This document shows positions 8,468-17,900 of a stretch of DNA of 31,659 nt, in pieces (position 1 is the stretch's first letter; the number at the start of each line of letters is the position of its first letter). Location of the stretch: positions 1 through 31,659 of the forward strand of contig CAZFCB010000014.1 of NCBI GenBank assembly GCA_964517585.1, in the 5' to 3' direction. The DNA comes from JAGORY01 sp964517585. GTDB lineage: Bacteria; Patescibacteriota; Gracilibacteria; Peribacterales; Peribacteraceae. The position numbers and the translations under genes are program-made. The notes under the pieces are model-generated. The model was given only the letters and a program-made list of their open reading frames with translations, searched no databases and was not told the origin of the DNA.

Positions 8468-9324
8468 AAGCTGGACTTGTCCTCTCCGGGGGAGCTGCGT
8501 GGGGACTTGCCAACATTGGCATCCTACAGATTTTTGAGCGTGAAAATATTTCGTTTCAGAGTATTGCGGGTTCCAGCATGGGAGCCATCGTTGCAGGTGT
8601 GTACGCGCTTGGGGTGCCGCTTCGTGTCATCGAGGAAACAGCAGCAAAGATTTCACTACTCTCTGTTGCAAGATGTGCGAAAACTCCGTTTGTACAGGGT
8701 TTTCACAGCGGACTACTGCACTCCGAGCTTGAATCGATTCTCTTATCTGTCATTGGAGAATCACGCATTCGAGATACAAAAATCCCCTTTGTCTGTGTAG
8801 CCGGAAAAGTAAATGCCAAAATCGAATGGGAGAGAATTATTCGTCCTGGATTTGCAAAACATTTCACAGAACGTGTCACACCGTACGTATTTCCACCAGA
8901 GACGCGAATGATCGACGCACTTCTCGCTTCGAGTGCGATACCGGTAGTCTTTGCTCCGGTACGAGTGGGGTCAGACGAATTCGTCGATCTCGTTCACTTC
9001 GGCTCAATTCCGGCACGACAACTCAAAGCAATGCTTCATCCTGATATTATTATCGGTACGGATACGAATCCTCGGTACGGTTTTCTCCAACGATTGCTCC
9101 CAGCTCCATGGAGAGATTTCATCGATCACGGTCATCGCGAACTTCAGGCCGACATGAAAGCCTGCGACCTCATCATTCATCCTGTCATGCCTGCAGCCAT
9201 ATTCCGCTTTGATCGCTCTGCTGATTTCATCGTTTCCGGGCGTACTGCAGCGGAAAAATGCTTGCCGCAACTGACGTCTCTTCTTGCTCAGGGCTTTGAG
9301 ATGCCATCACGCAGCATCTCATAG
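8464..9324 (+). CDS. Patatin-like phospholipase family protein
   Basis: Patatin/RssA-type alpha-beta hydrolase of 286 residues, presumably acting on lipid acyl esters. The N-terminus LVLSGGAAWG is the oxyanion-hole glycine motif, and GSSMGAIVAG near residues 36-45 supplies the nucleophile Ser of GxSxG. The catalytic Asp should sit in a DG(G/A) motif. The aligned segment here is FVDLVHFGSIPARQL near residue 174, which keeps Asp but replaces the glycines (DLV). No signal peptide or transmembrane segment is visible, so it is probably cytoplasmic or peripheral. Its ATG overlaps the dnaG stop by four bases (ATGA), so translational coupling to dnaG is likely. Activity is uncertain given the altered Asp motif. 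Confidence 0.88.
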   Translation: MKAGLVLSGGAAWGLANIGILQIFERENISFQSIAGSSMGAIVAGVYALGVPLRVIEETAAKISLLSVARCAKTPFVQGFHSGLLHSELESILLSVIGESRIRDTKIPFVCVAGKVNAKIEWERIIRPGFAKHFTERVTPYVFPPETRMIDALLASSAIPVVFAPVRVGSDEFVDLVHFGSIPARQLKAMLHPDIIIGTDTNPRYGFLQRLLPAPWRDFIDHGHRELQADMKACDLIIHPVMPAAIFRFDRSADFIVSGRTAAEKCLPQLTSLLAQGFEMPSRSIS

Positions 9325-9345
9325 TTGCAAAGCCAAGCTTAACCG

Positions 9346-9351
9346 TATAGT
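9346..9351 (+). promoter_or_regulatory. Candidate -10 element of rpoD
   Basis: TATAGT ends 14 bases before ATG 9366, inside the 41-bp gap after the patatin-like gene. A TTGCAA (9325-9330) lies 15 bp upstream. No SD precedes the start. rpoD may be read from here as well as by read-through from dnaG. Confidence 0.45.
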
Positions 9352-9365
9352 CTCCTTCTACTCTT

Positions 9366-10784
9366 ATGGCCTCGCACCCACGAAGTTTCATTCATCAGCC
9401 GACTGATGACGAATTGAAGGCGTTTCCCGACGAGATTAAACATCTCGTGAAAAAAGGTCGTGAACAACGCTATGTCACACATCAAGAAGTGTTGCGTGCG
9501 ATTCCCAATGCAGAGGAAAATATTGATCTTCTCGACAACGTCTACACGCTCTTCATGAATCTTGGCATCGATGTGATCGATGTGAAGGATGCACTCATTT
9601 GGCAGAGAAAAATTAATCCTGGTGCTGAAGGGCAAATAGCAGATAGTGAAGCTGGTTCCGGCGCTACAACTGCAGCAGATACAGATGATGAGTCACTGGA
9701 GGTTGTTGCAACTGCCGGTATTAGTCACAGGACTGATCCAAAAAAAGTAGCAGCAGATGATAAGAAAAAACGTAAAGAGCGTGAGGTTGATCTTCTCGAA
9801 ATTAGTAATGACTCCGTACGCATGTATCTTTCCGAGATCGGTCGTGTCCCGCTCATTGATGGACGTAAAGAAGTGGAGCTCGCACGTCGTATTCGAAAAG
9901 GCGATGCCGGAGCGAAGCAGCAGCTAGCCGAAGCCAACCTGCGTCTCGTCGTTTCGATTGCCAAGAAGTACATCGGCCGAGGACTGTCATTCTTGGACCT
10001 TATTCAAGAAGGTAATATCGGACTTTTTCGTGCTGTGGAAAAATTTGATCCTGAGCGTGGTTTTAAGTTCTCAACATATGCTACGTGGTGGATTCGTCAG
10101 GCCATCACACGCGCAATAGCCGATCAAGCACGCACTATTCGTATTCCCGTGCACATGGTAGAAACCATCAATAAGCTCACGCACACGCAGCGCCGGCTCG
10201 TACAAGAGCTCGGACGCGAGCCCACGGTAGAAGAGCTTGCTGTGGAAATGGAAATGGACATCAAGAAAGTTCGTCACATTCAGAAGATCAGCCAGGACAT
10301 CATCTCGCTCGAGGCACCGGTAGGATCTGAGGAAGACTCGAAACTTGGTGACTTCATTGAAGATGAAGAAGCCGTCAACCCGTTCGATGCGACGAACAGG
10401 CAACTCAGAAAAGAAAATGTCCATGCGATGCTTGAGTACCTCACACCGCGTGAGAGAAAAATTATTGAAATGCGCTTTGGACTAAAAGATGGGATTGGAC
10501 ACACGCTCGAGGAAGTTGGAAAAGAATTCAATGTTACTCGTGAACGTATCCGTCAGATCGAGGCGAAAGTTCTGCAGAAACTGCGAGACCACCCTCGTTC
10601 CGTCAGCATTCGTGAACAAGCTCCTTCTAAATCTGCTGCGTTTGCCGCTTCATCCTTCATGAGCGGAAAACTCTGTCCGGAGTGCCGGAAGGGTACCCTC
10701 GTCGACATTCACATGGCTGGAAAACTCATCATGAAATGCGATCATTGCGCCTACACTCTGACACCAGCTTCCAGTAAGGAGTAG
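9366..10784 (+). CDS. rpoD: Primary sigma factor RpoD with added C-terminal zinc ribbon
   Basis: Housekeeping sigma-70 of 472 residues. A region 1.1-like N-terminus and an acidic linker are followed by region 1.2 (DSVRMYLSEIGRVPLI). Regions 2.1-2.4 run through ANLRLVVSIAKKYIGRG, LDLIQEGNIGLFRAVEKFD and FSTYATWWIRQAITRAIAD, then region 3, and region 4.2 with the helix-turn-helix TLEEVGKEFNVTRERIRQIE. Normal RpoD ends about 20 residues after this. Here the frame continues about 60 residues into CPEC (near residue 436) and CDHC (near 458), a zinc-ribbon pattern ending YTLTPASSKE. Together with dnaG upstream this resembles the macromolecular-synthesis operon. Family call is certain; the role of the ribbon is unknown. 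Confidence 0.96.
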   Translation: MASHPRSFIHQPTDDELKAFPDEIKHLVKKGREQRYVTHQEVLRAIPNAEENIDLLDNVYTLFMNLGIDVIDVKDALIWQRKINPGAEGQIADSEAGSGATTAADTDDESLEVVATAGISHRTDPKKVAADDKKKRKEREVDLLEISNDSVRMYLSEIGRVPLIDGRKEVELARRIRKGDAGAKQQLAEANLRLVVSIAKKYIGRGLSFLDLIQEGNIGLFRAVEKFDPERGFKFSTYATWWIRQAITRAIADQARTIRIPVHMVETINKLTHTQRRLVQELGREPTVEELAVEMEMDIKKVRHIQKISQDIISLEAPVGSEEDSKLGDFIEDEEAVNPFDATNRQLRKENVHAMLEYLTPRERKIIEMRFGLKDGIGHTLEEVGKEFNVTRERIRQIEAKVLQKLRDHPRSVSIREQAPSKSAAFAASSFMSGKLCPECRKGTLVDIHMAGKLIMKCDHCAYTLTPASSKE

Positions 10785-10799
10785 AACTTACCAACGCCC

Positions 10800-11663
10800 A
10801 TGAAAGCATCTTCTCCGACCTCACTGTCAGAATTGTTTCTTGGAGTCTCTGTACTGCTCTCGGCAAAAAAAGTACCAATTGCAGTAGCAACACTCACATT
10901 TGCGATGTTGCTCGCCGTTGCCTCCGCTGCGGTGCAGTTTAAAGTTGCGTCGATCGAAGAAGACCTTATGGCTGAATTTTCACTGAATCAAGAAGCGCTT
11001 CGGGCAACCGTTGACGCGGACTTAGCTCAGATAGCAACAATGGACGTTTCGCAGTTTATGCAGGCAACGGGATTTCAGTTTGGATCGAAGGAGATACAAC
11101 AAGTGACTCCTACGGGAGAGCATAGCGTTGGACTCATGTATATGCAGAGAGTTGCGCCTTTTGTGGTGAGTCAGCTCCTCTATAACATTGTCATACTATT
11201 TGTCGCGGCAGTATTTTTTCTCCTTTTGTTTACACGTGGCAAGCAGTCGCCGTATGACATAGCAATACGATTGCCTAGTTACATCATTCCAATGTGCGGG
11301 CTCATACTGTGGGTTTTCGTTCGTTCACTCATCTGGATTCCGCTTGTTGGCCCTGCCATCGCCATCTATATGCTACCCCGTCTTTGTCTAGCTCCAGTGT
11401 ACTTCGCCAGTGGTGAAGCACGTCTTTTTCAAAGCGTGCATCTCAGTATGCAGCGTTCGTCTGGTCACTGGCTTGCCCTCATTCTTCGCTTTATTCTCAT
11501 TGCAATCGTCGCATTTCTCATTCTGTGGCCGATGCTTGTACTTGTCGTTGGCGCAACGCTTCTCTCGATCAAGCTTGGGTACATTCTTCTGCTTCTCGCG
11601 CTTGTGTTCATCATTGCATTCCAGTGCGCATCGTTGACGGTTTTGGCGACGATGATGGCATAA
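10800..11663 (+). CDS. Hypothetical multi-pass membrane protein
   Basis: No family recognised. The 287-residue product has one hydrophobic segment near residues 26-47, then an extracytoplasmic-type loop of about 70 residues with no cysteine. Roughly five more hydrophobic segments follow between residues 117 and 285 (for example LLYNIVILFVAAVFFLLLF and LRFILIAIVAFLILW). It starts 15 bases after the rpoD stop with no SD, so it is probably co-transcribed with rpoD. The helix arrangement and amphipathic loop could suit a general envelope protein, but nothing here gives a function. Confidence 0.75.
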   Translation: MKASSPTSLSELFLGVSVLLSAKKVPIAVATLTFAMLLAVASAAVQFKVASIEEDLMAEFSLNQEALRATVDADLAQIATMDVSQFMQATGFQFGSKEIQQVTPTGEHSVGLMYMQRVAPFVVSQLLYNIVILFVAAVFFLLLFTRGKQSPYDIAIRLPSYIIPMCGLILWVFVRSLIWIPLVGPAIAIYMLPRLCLAPVYFASGEARLFQSVHLSMQRSSGHWLALILRFILIAIVAFLILWPMLVLVVGATLLSIKLGYILLLLALVFIIAFQCASLTVLATMMA

Positions 11664-11713
11664 ATTTAGGAAGGAATGCTTCCGCACTGTTAAAAATGTA
11701 AGTGACTTTCATC

Positions 11714-11719
11714 TATACT
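11714..11719 (+). promoter_or_regulatory. Candidate -10 element of the UvrD-family gene
   Basis: TATACT ends exactly 6 bases before ATG 11726, the same spacing as for leuS and the small gene at 5033. No SD is present. The -35 is poor. Confidence 0.5.
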
Positions 11720-11725
11720 TCAGCT

Positions 11726-14719
11726 ATGCGCATCTTCGAGAAAGAATACGAACGGCTCAATACAGGCCAAAAGCAGGCTGTGGATACCGTAGAAGGACCT
11801 GTGATGGTCGTCGCTGGTCCTGGAACGGGGAAGACTCAGGTTCTTGGTATGAGAGTTGCAAACATCTTAAAAATAACTCAAGCAAGGCCTAGTAATATTC
11901 TGTGTCTTACGTTTTCCAATGCCGGCGCAACTGCAATGCGTGAACGTCTTCGTGAGCTCATCGGACCTGACGCGTACGGAGTCACCGTGAGCACAGTCCA
12001 CGGTTTCTGTGATTCTATTATTAGTCGTAATGCGTCAGTTTTTTCAGATTGGTCAGCTCGGAAGCAGATCTCCGACCTTGAGAAGTACCAATCCATGCAG
12101 ATAATCGTAGACTCTGTCAGCGGAGGTTCTGAGCTCATTAATCCCAAAAATCCCTACGAGAAAATTCCAGCACTTCTCAGTCGTATCAGTGATTGCAAAC
12201 GAGAAGGAAAAAATCTGAAGGATCTGCAACGCGTTGCAACGCAGTACGATACGCTTATGGCCGAGAAGAGTAAGCCTGGCACAAAAATCCATGAGAAGAA
12301 TCTACTCGCTGCTCGAAAATTTAGAGCATTCATCCAAATTTTCGACGCATACACCAACCTACTAGAACAAAAAGGACTGTATGACTACGATGATATGATC
12401 CTAACGGTTCTGAAAGTCTTGAGTGCTGAAGATTGGCTTCTATCAGGGCTCCAGGAGAGATACCAGTATATTCTTGTCGATGAAGTACAGGACCTCAACG
12501 GTGCTCAATGGGATATCATCGACAGGCTGACGACGTACGAAACATTGCCACACGATCCAAACTTCTTTGTGGTTGGGGATGATGATCAAGCGATCTACCG
12601 ATTTCAGGGTGCGAACATCGAGCACATGATTGCATTTCAGAAAAGGTTTCCGAAGGCTCCTATCATCGTTCTCACAGAAAATTATCGTTCGGTGCAGACT
12701 ATTTTGGATGCTGCGGGTCGTTTGATTGCGAAAAACGATGAGCGTCTCGTAGGGAAAATTCCCAGACTGACGAAAGATCTGAAGGCACATACGAAAGAGA
12801 AAGCTGATGATCCAGTACTCCTTCGTGCTGTCTCTGATTCAGCGGAGCCTTGGCTCATTGCTGATCTCATCGTCGAGAGAATACAGAACGGGATTTCACC
12901 GAAGGAACTCTGTGTGCTTGTCCAGACGAACGCCGAACTGCGCCCAATCTACGATGTGCTGCGTGCTCGCGAGATCCCCGTTATTCTCCATGGAAAAGCA
13001 GATCTCCTCGCCCACCCAATCGTGAGACAGGTTCTTGTTATTCTCAAGAGTACGGAAGGCAGAGGCGATGATCCTTTTCTTCACGCGCTTGCGTGTGAGT
13101 GCTTCGGATGTCATCCAGCTGACATTGCCCGCATCATCGCTGCTGCAAGAGCAGGCAAACGCGCAGCTCATGATTTGCTTCTTGAACTTGAAACACTTGA
13201 TCTGCCGTTCCTGAAGAAAGACGCATTGATTCGTGCACGTGACCTGCTTTTTGATCTTCGTCAGAAACAAGAGTCTAGAACTGTATTGCAGACCGTGGAG
13301 AGCATCCTTCGCGAGTCTGGCATCGCTTCTCAGGCCAAAAGCCTTGATCCATTAGACCTCGCTGTCATTGAGGAATTCTTCCGGTACGTCAAAGAACGGA
13401 GTTTCGATTCACCGCTTCTCACGCTGCAGAAATTTTTGCACGACCTTAAGTTTTACGACGATGAAGATTTCAAGCAGGTGAGACTGACGTACCAGATTCC
13501 TCATCTTGTTTCGGAAGGCGTTCAACTTCTCACCGCGCATCAGAGCAAAGGCCTAGAATTTCACACCGTCATACTCTCAAGTTTTCGTGACGGTCATTGG
13601 GATCAACGGAGAAATCCATCGTCTCTCTCGCTACCCGAAGACCTTCTCTTTGGCTGGGAGATAGAACAAAAACGTTCAGAGAAACATCAGGATGAACGCC
13701 GTGTAGCATATGTTGCGATGACGAGAGCAAAACGCGAGCTTCTCTTCATTTGTCCTCGAGAATTTGCAGTGGGTGAGCGTGCTCGTGCGGTTTCTCCTTC
13801 GGCATTCTTTGCAGAAGCAGGCCCACTTCCGGAAACAGATGGCATTCTGGCGTCTCCTGAAACATCATCTTTGCTTCTCTTTGAGCCAAAGTCTGATCCT
13901 GATGCCGAGCTTGATGCGTATCTCAGGAGTCGCCTTGAAAACTTTGCACTGTCCCCAACGTCTCTTAGTCGTTTTCTGGATGATCCTGAAACATTCAAAC
14001 GCGTCGATCTTCTCGGACAACCGGAGGAACTGACGGAGTCATCGCTTCGGTCGCTTGGCTATGGAAGTGCAGTCCACTGGGCGCTGAAAGAATGGGCAAC
14101 TGCGATGCAGATGAAAAAAAAGTTTCAGGTAACAGATTTCCTGAAGGCATTCGAATGGCATCTGATGGAGAGGAATATTCTGACGGCCAAACAGAGAAAT
14201 GATCTCTTAGCGCAAGCAAAAGAAGCACTGCCAAAATTTTTTGCTGCAAAACTGGAGAATGCTGCTCCGGTACTGTATGCAGTCGAACGTGATTGTCGTG
14301 GTCGCTTGAGTGATCCAGAAAATCCTCTCGGGCCTGGCATTCCTATCAAAGGAAAAATTGACCGCATTGATCTGTTTTCTCCGACGTCTGCAGATGCAGT
14401 GATTATCGATTATAAAACTGGAGCACCCAAAGCGCCTTCGGCCATTCGTGGTGGAGCGCCGGAAGGAACAGTGTCGCGATCTGGTCGTGATGGTGCCAAT
14501 TTTCGCCAGCTTGTCTTCTACGCTCTCCTTCTTGAGATTGCAGACCCTATGCTTGTGCCGCAAGCCTTCCGACTCGACTTCATTGGCGAGAGGGGAGAGG
14601 ATCCACTTGCCCGGGAGTTTGCCGTCACGCAAGCAGAGAAAGATGATCTTAGAGCTCTCATTCGAGACGTGTGGACCAAAATCCTTGCACTGGATTTTAC
14701 GCCACTTCTTCCAACGTGA
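11726..14719 (+). CDS. UvrD/Rep-family DNA helicase fused to a PD-(D/E)XK nuclease domain
   Basis: Superfamily 1A helicase of 997 residues. Motif Q/I: LNTGQKQAV and AGPGTGKTQVL. Motif Ia region: LTFSNAGATAMRERL. Motif II: LVDEVQDLN (DEVQD in place of the usual DEFQD). Motif III: GDDDQAIYRFQGA. Motif IV/V: TAHQSKGLEF. Motif VI: VAYVAMTRAKREL near residue 660. After about 200 linker residues a RecB-type nuclease signature appears: GKIDRIDL near 875 and VIIDYKTG near 894. This matches AddA/RecB-like helicase-nucleases and suggests double-strand break end processing or repair. The earlier in-frame start at 11702 is not preferred, because a -10 (TATACT) lies between it and ATG 11726. No separate addB is seen in this window. 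Confidence 0.93.
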   Translation: MRIFEKEYERLNTGQKQAVDTVEGPVMVVAGPGTGKTQVLGMRVANILKITQARPSNILCLTFSNAGATAMRERLRELIGPDAYGVTVSTVHGFCDSIISRNASVFSDWSARKQISDLEKYQSMQIIVDSVSGGSELINPKNPYEKIPALLSRISDCKREGKNLKDLQRVATQYDTLMAEKSKPGTKIHEKNLLAARKFRAFIQIFDAYTNLLEQKGLYDYDDMILTVLKVLSAEDWLLSGLQERYQYILVDEVQDLNGAQWDIIDRLTTYETLPHDPNFFVVGDDDQAIYRFQGANIEHMIAFQKRFPKAPIIVLTENYRSVQTILDAAGRLIAKNDERLVGKIPRLTKDLKAHTKEKADDPVLLRAVSDSAEPWLIADLIVERIQNGISPKELCVLVQTNAELRPIYDVLRAREIPVILHGKADLLAHPIVRQVLVILKSTEGRGDDPFLHALACECFGCHPADIARIIAAARAGKRAAHDLLLELETLDLPFLKKDALIRARDLLFDLRQKQESRTVLQTVESILRESGIASQAKSLDPLDLAVIEEFFRYVKERSFDSPLLTLQKFLHDLKFYDDEDFKQVRLTYQIPHLVSEGVQLLTAHQSKGLEFHTVILSSFRDGHWDQRRNPSSLSLPEDLLFGWEIEQKRSEKHQDERRVAYVAMTRAKRELLFICPREFAVGERARAVSPSAFFAEAGPLPETDGILASPETSSLLLFEPKSDPDAELDAYLRSRLENFALSPTSLSRFLDDPETFKRVDLLGQPEELTESSLRSLGYGSAVHWALKEWATAMQMKKKFQVTDFLKAFEWHLMERNILTAKQRNDLLAQAKEALPKFFAAKLENAAPVLYAVERDCRGRLSDPENPLGPGIPIKGKIDRIDLFSPTSADAVIIDYKTGAPKAPSAIRGGAPEGTVSRSGRDGANFRQLVFYALLLEIADPMLVPQAFRLDFIGERGEDPLAREFAVTQAEKDDLRALIRDVWTKILALDFTPLLPT

Positions 14720-14777
14720 AATAATAATGAGCCGAAGATAGTTTGATTGACTAGTTTTCTCTTCATGAAGCTCCATA

Positions 14778-14821
14778 TTTTGTATACAAAAATTGATCTG
14801 TAAGTTTACTTTTTCTTATGA
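14778..14821 (+). promoter_or_regulatory. Palindrome and candidate promoter upstream of the secreted repeat protein
   Basis: TTTTGTATACAAAA (14778-14791) is a perfect 14-bp palindrome. It directly abuts TTGATC (14793-14798), which is followed by a 17-bp spacer and TTATGA (14816-14821). A second perfect palindrome, CTTCATGAAG, lies at 14761-14770. The layout suits an operator next to a promoter, but this is pattern only. Confidence 0.35.
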
Positions 14822-14903
14822 ATTATGTGTGGTAGCATTCCTCCCTTACCTGCGATCCACGCAGTCATCTTCCACCCCACTTCTTATGTCGTGCCCCCTC
14901 ACG

Positions 14904-17900
14904 ATGTCTCGGACAATCCGCAAGGCTGTGTCTAGCTTTTCAGTGTCCGTCATGTCAGTAAACGTCGTTCTCGGAACCGTATTTGCAGCACTTCCGGTTT
15001 TTTTGCCTGTAGTCTCTGCCGTCGATCCACTTGCTTCGTGTACTCCCCCTGATGCAGCACTGGTTGCATACTGGAAATTTGACGAAGCGAATGCATCGGA
15101 CTTGGTACTTGACTCAAGTGCATCGAATAACGGTACTGCAGCCGGAGCAGGTGGAGTGAATAATCTTCCACAACCAGTTCCAGGTACAACATTTGATTTC
15201 TCCAATGCAAAAGCCAAAAGTTTCGATGGTACGGATGATTATGTTAGCGTGCCAAATGATCCATCTCTTCAGCTTTCAAACGGAACGTTGAGTACGTGGA
15301 TCAAGACATCGGGAGCAGGGTCTTCCTATCGTTCTATTTTTGCCAAGGGCAATGCGTATGGTCTCTTTTTGAAGGATGATGTTCTTCTCGCATATGATTG
15401 GGGAACAGCAACTGATCGATCAACGGGTGTAAATTTGGCAGATGGGCTCTGGCACCACGTTGCCATGTCTTTTAATAGTGGTGTCGCTGGAGAGAGCAAG
15501 ATCTACATTGATGGTGTACTGAGTCTCACAACAACAATGACGGTGGCGGATCAGTTGGTCGCGCCAGAAATAGGTCGAGGGGGAACGAATGGAGGCACGA
15601 ATCAACTATTTTCTGGAGAGATTGATGACATTCGGCTCTATTCGTCCGCACTGTCGCAGACGGAAGTGCAACGTCTTAGTGACGGCAAGTGTGCAATCGA
15701 GCCGTTCACTACATCTGTGAGTATCGGTTCCGATATCAATCCGTCCCTCGATGGACAAGATGTGACCTTTACGGCTGTGGTTAGCGGTGGTTTCAATGTT
15801 ACAGGCACAGTTGAATTCCGTGACAACGGTGTCGCAATCGGCACGAGTCCACTCGTCGGAGGTATCGCGACGCTCGTGACATCCACACTGACTGGAAATG
15901 GAACAGTTCATCCTATCACCTCACACTATAATGGCGATGATAATAATGCCACCTCAGACAGCGCTCTCACGCTCAGCCAGACAGTAAACACACTTCCGAC
16001 ACTTACGGTCGTAAAGAACGTTGTAAACGATGACGGCGGCACACTCGATGCAACTACCGTTCCACTCTTTTTCGATGCCGGTGCTCTCGTCACATCGGGA
16101 ACCTCAACAAGTGCCTCCTCTGTAATTTCCGGCATTACACCGGGGCCTCATACGGTTTCCGAAACGAATACGACTGGTTACGCAGCAGCGTTCACGGACG
16201 ACTGCGCAACGGACGGTACGATTACTCTGAACTTCAACGAGAACAAGACTTGTACGATTACGAACGATGATATCGCGCCGAAACTTACGGTCACCAAAGT
16301 TGTTGTCACGGACAATGGAGGTACGCAAGTCATCACAGATTTCCCTCTCTTCATTGACGCAATGAGCGTGACGTCTGGTGTCCAAAATACGACGACGATC
16401 GGCGCTCACGTCATCAGCGAGACTACAATTTCGTCCCAGTACGACTCTATTATCACGGGGGATTGTGATTCATCTGGCAACATCACACTTGCTCTTGGCG
16501 ACGTGAAGAGTTGCGTCATCACGAATGATGACAAGCCAGCGCACATTCATGTGATAAAGAACGTTACGAACGACAATGGCGGCACGAAAGTTGTCTCAGA
16601 CTTTACTGTGAATGTTACGGGAAACAGCGCCTCGCCTTCATCCTTCGCTGGCTCCACTGGAACGGATGTCACGATCAATGTAGGAAGCTATAGCATTGTA
16701 GAAACCGCTGATTCAGGTTATGAAGCACACTATTCCACGGACTGTTCCGGTTCGCTCCTTCCGGGCGACAGCAAGACGTGCACGATCACCAATGATGACA
16801 TCCAGCCCAAGCTAACCGTGACAAAGGTTGTCATAAATGATAATGGAGGAACAAAAGTTGTTGAGGATTTCCCTCTCTTTGTCGATAGTAGTGCTGTGAT
16901 AAGTGGCTTTGAAAATGGTTTTGATGTAGGTACGTACACAGTAAGTGAAACAGGTTTGAGCACGTACCAAGGCACGATTAGTGGTGATTGCGCTTTAGAC
17001 GGTACTATTTCACTAGCTCTCGGTGAGGTGAAGTCCTGCACGATCACCAATGATGATATTGCGCCTACGTTTACGATCATCAAGAAAGTTATCAACGATG
17101 ACAATGGAACCGCAACGTCATCAAATTTCGTGTTAAAAATCGACGGACTGACGGTGATTGACGGGATTGCAACATCACTGAACGTTGGCGGCTACCGTGC
17201 GAAAGAAATTGAGGATGCTGCCTACGATGGAACTTTTTCCGGAGACTGTGATGTCTCGAATGGTTACATTTTCCTCAATCTCGCTGAGAATAAAACCTGT
17301 ACGATTACGAACAATGATCGTCCACGTTTCTTCCCTAGCGGTAATGCCGGAGGAGCTGCAAGGATCCAGGGCAACGGTGGTCATCGCGGTAATGGAACCG
17401 ACCAGTTTGCTGCGAAGGCAACATTTGCTTTCTCTGGAGTTCATAACACTGCACCAGGATCGTTTGGAGGCGGACCTGATGTACCACTCTCCAAGGGCGA
17501 GATTGAATATATTTGCTCAATGCAGAAATCCATTCCTGATGATGCACTCGCTTCATTTGTAGAATGGCTTGGGGGATATATGGCAGGACTCATGGATCGC
17601 GATGCCGGCATGGTGACGTCTGCCCTCAAAGATTCAACGTTCTGCGCTCCAAAGCAGGCAGCTGCACCGGTAAAAAAAGCTGATATCATCGTTCATCAGA
17701 ATTCCAAAGGCGTTGTCGTTTCAACAAACCCAGTGTGGAATTCTTGCGTCAGTGGCCAAGGCCTTACCCTTGCATTGATTAGATCCAATACGGATACCTA
17801 TCTCCACCGACAGGGAACCATTCGAAAGACATTCGCTAAAACTTGTCGCGACTATCACCGTGGCGATGTCAGTATGTGGGATCACCCAGACTATCCAGGG

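Noticed and set aside
12443..12790. Minus-strand frame within the UvrD-like gene
   Set aside because: It is a shadow of conserved helicase motif regions with no signals of its own.
14793..14903. TTG 14793 as start of the surface protein
   Set aside because: The codon lies within a candidate -35 element and would bury the signal peptide behind about 37 residues; the internal Met at 14904 gives a normal signal peptide.
16000..17330. Regular spacing of near-identical segments as a possible CRISPR array
   Set aside because: The period is about 265 bp, inside one reading frame, and the repeats encode protein domains; no short direct repeats with unique spacers were found anywhere in the window.
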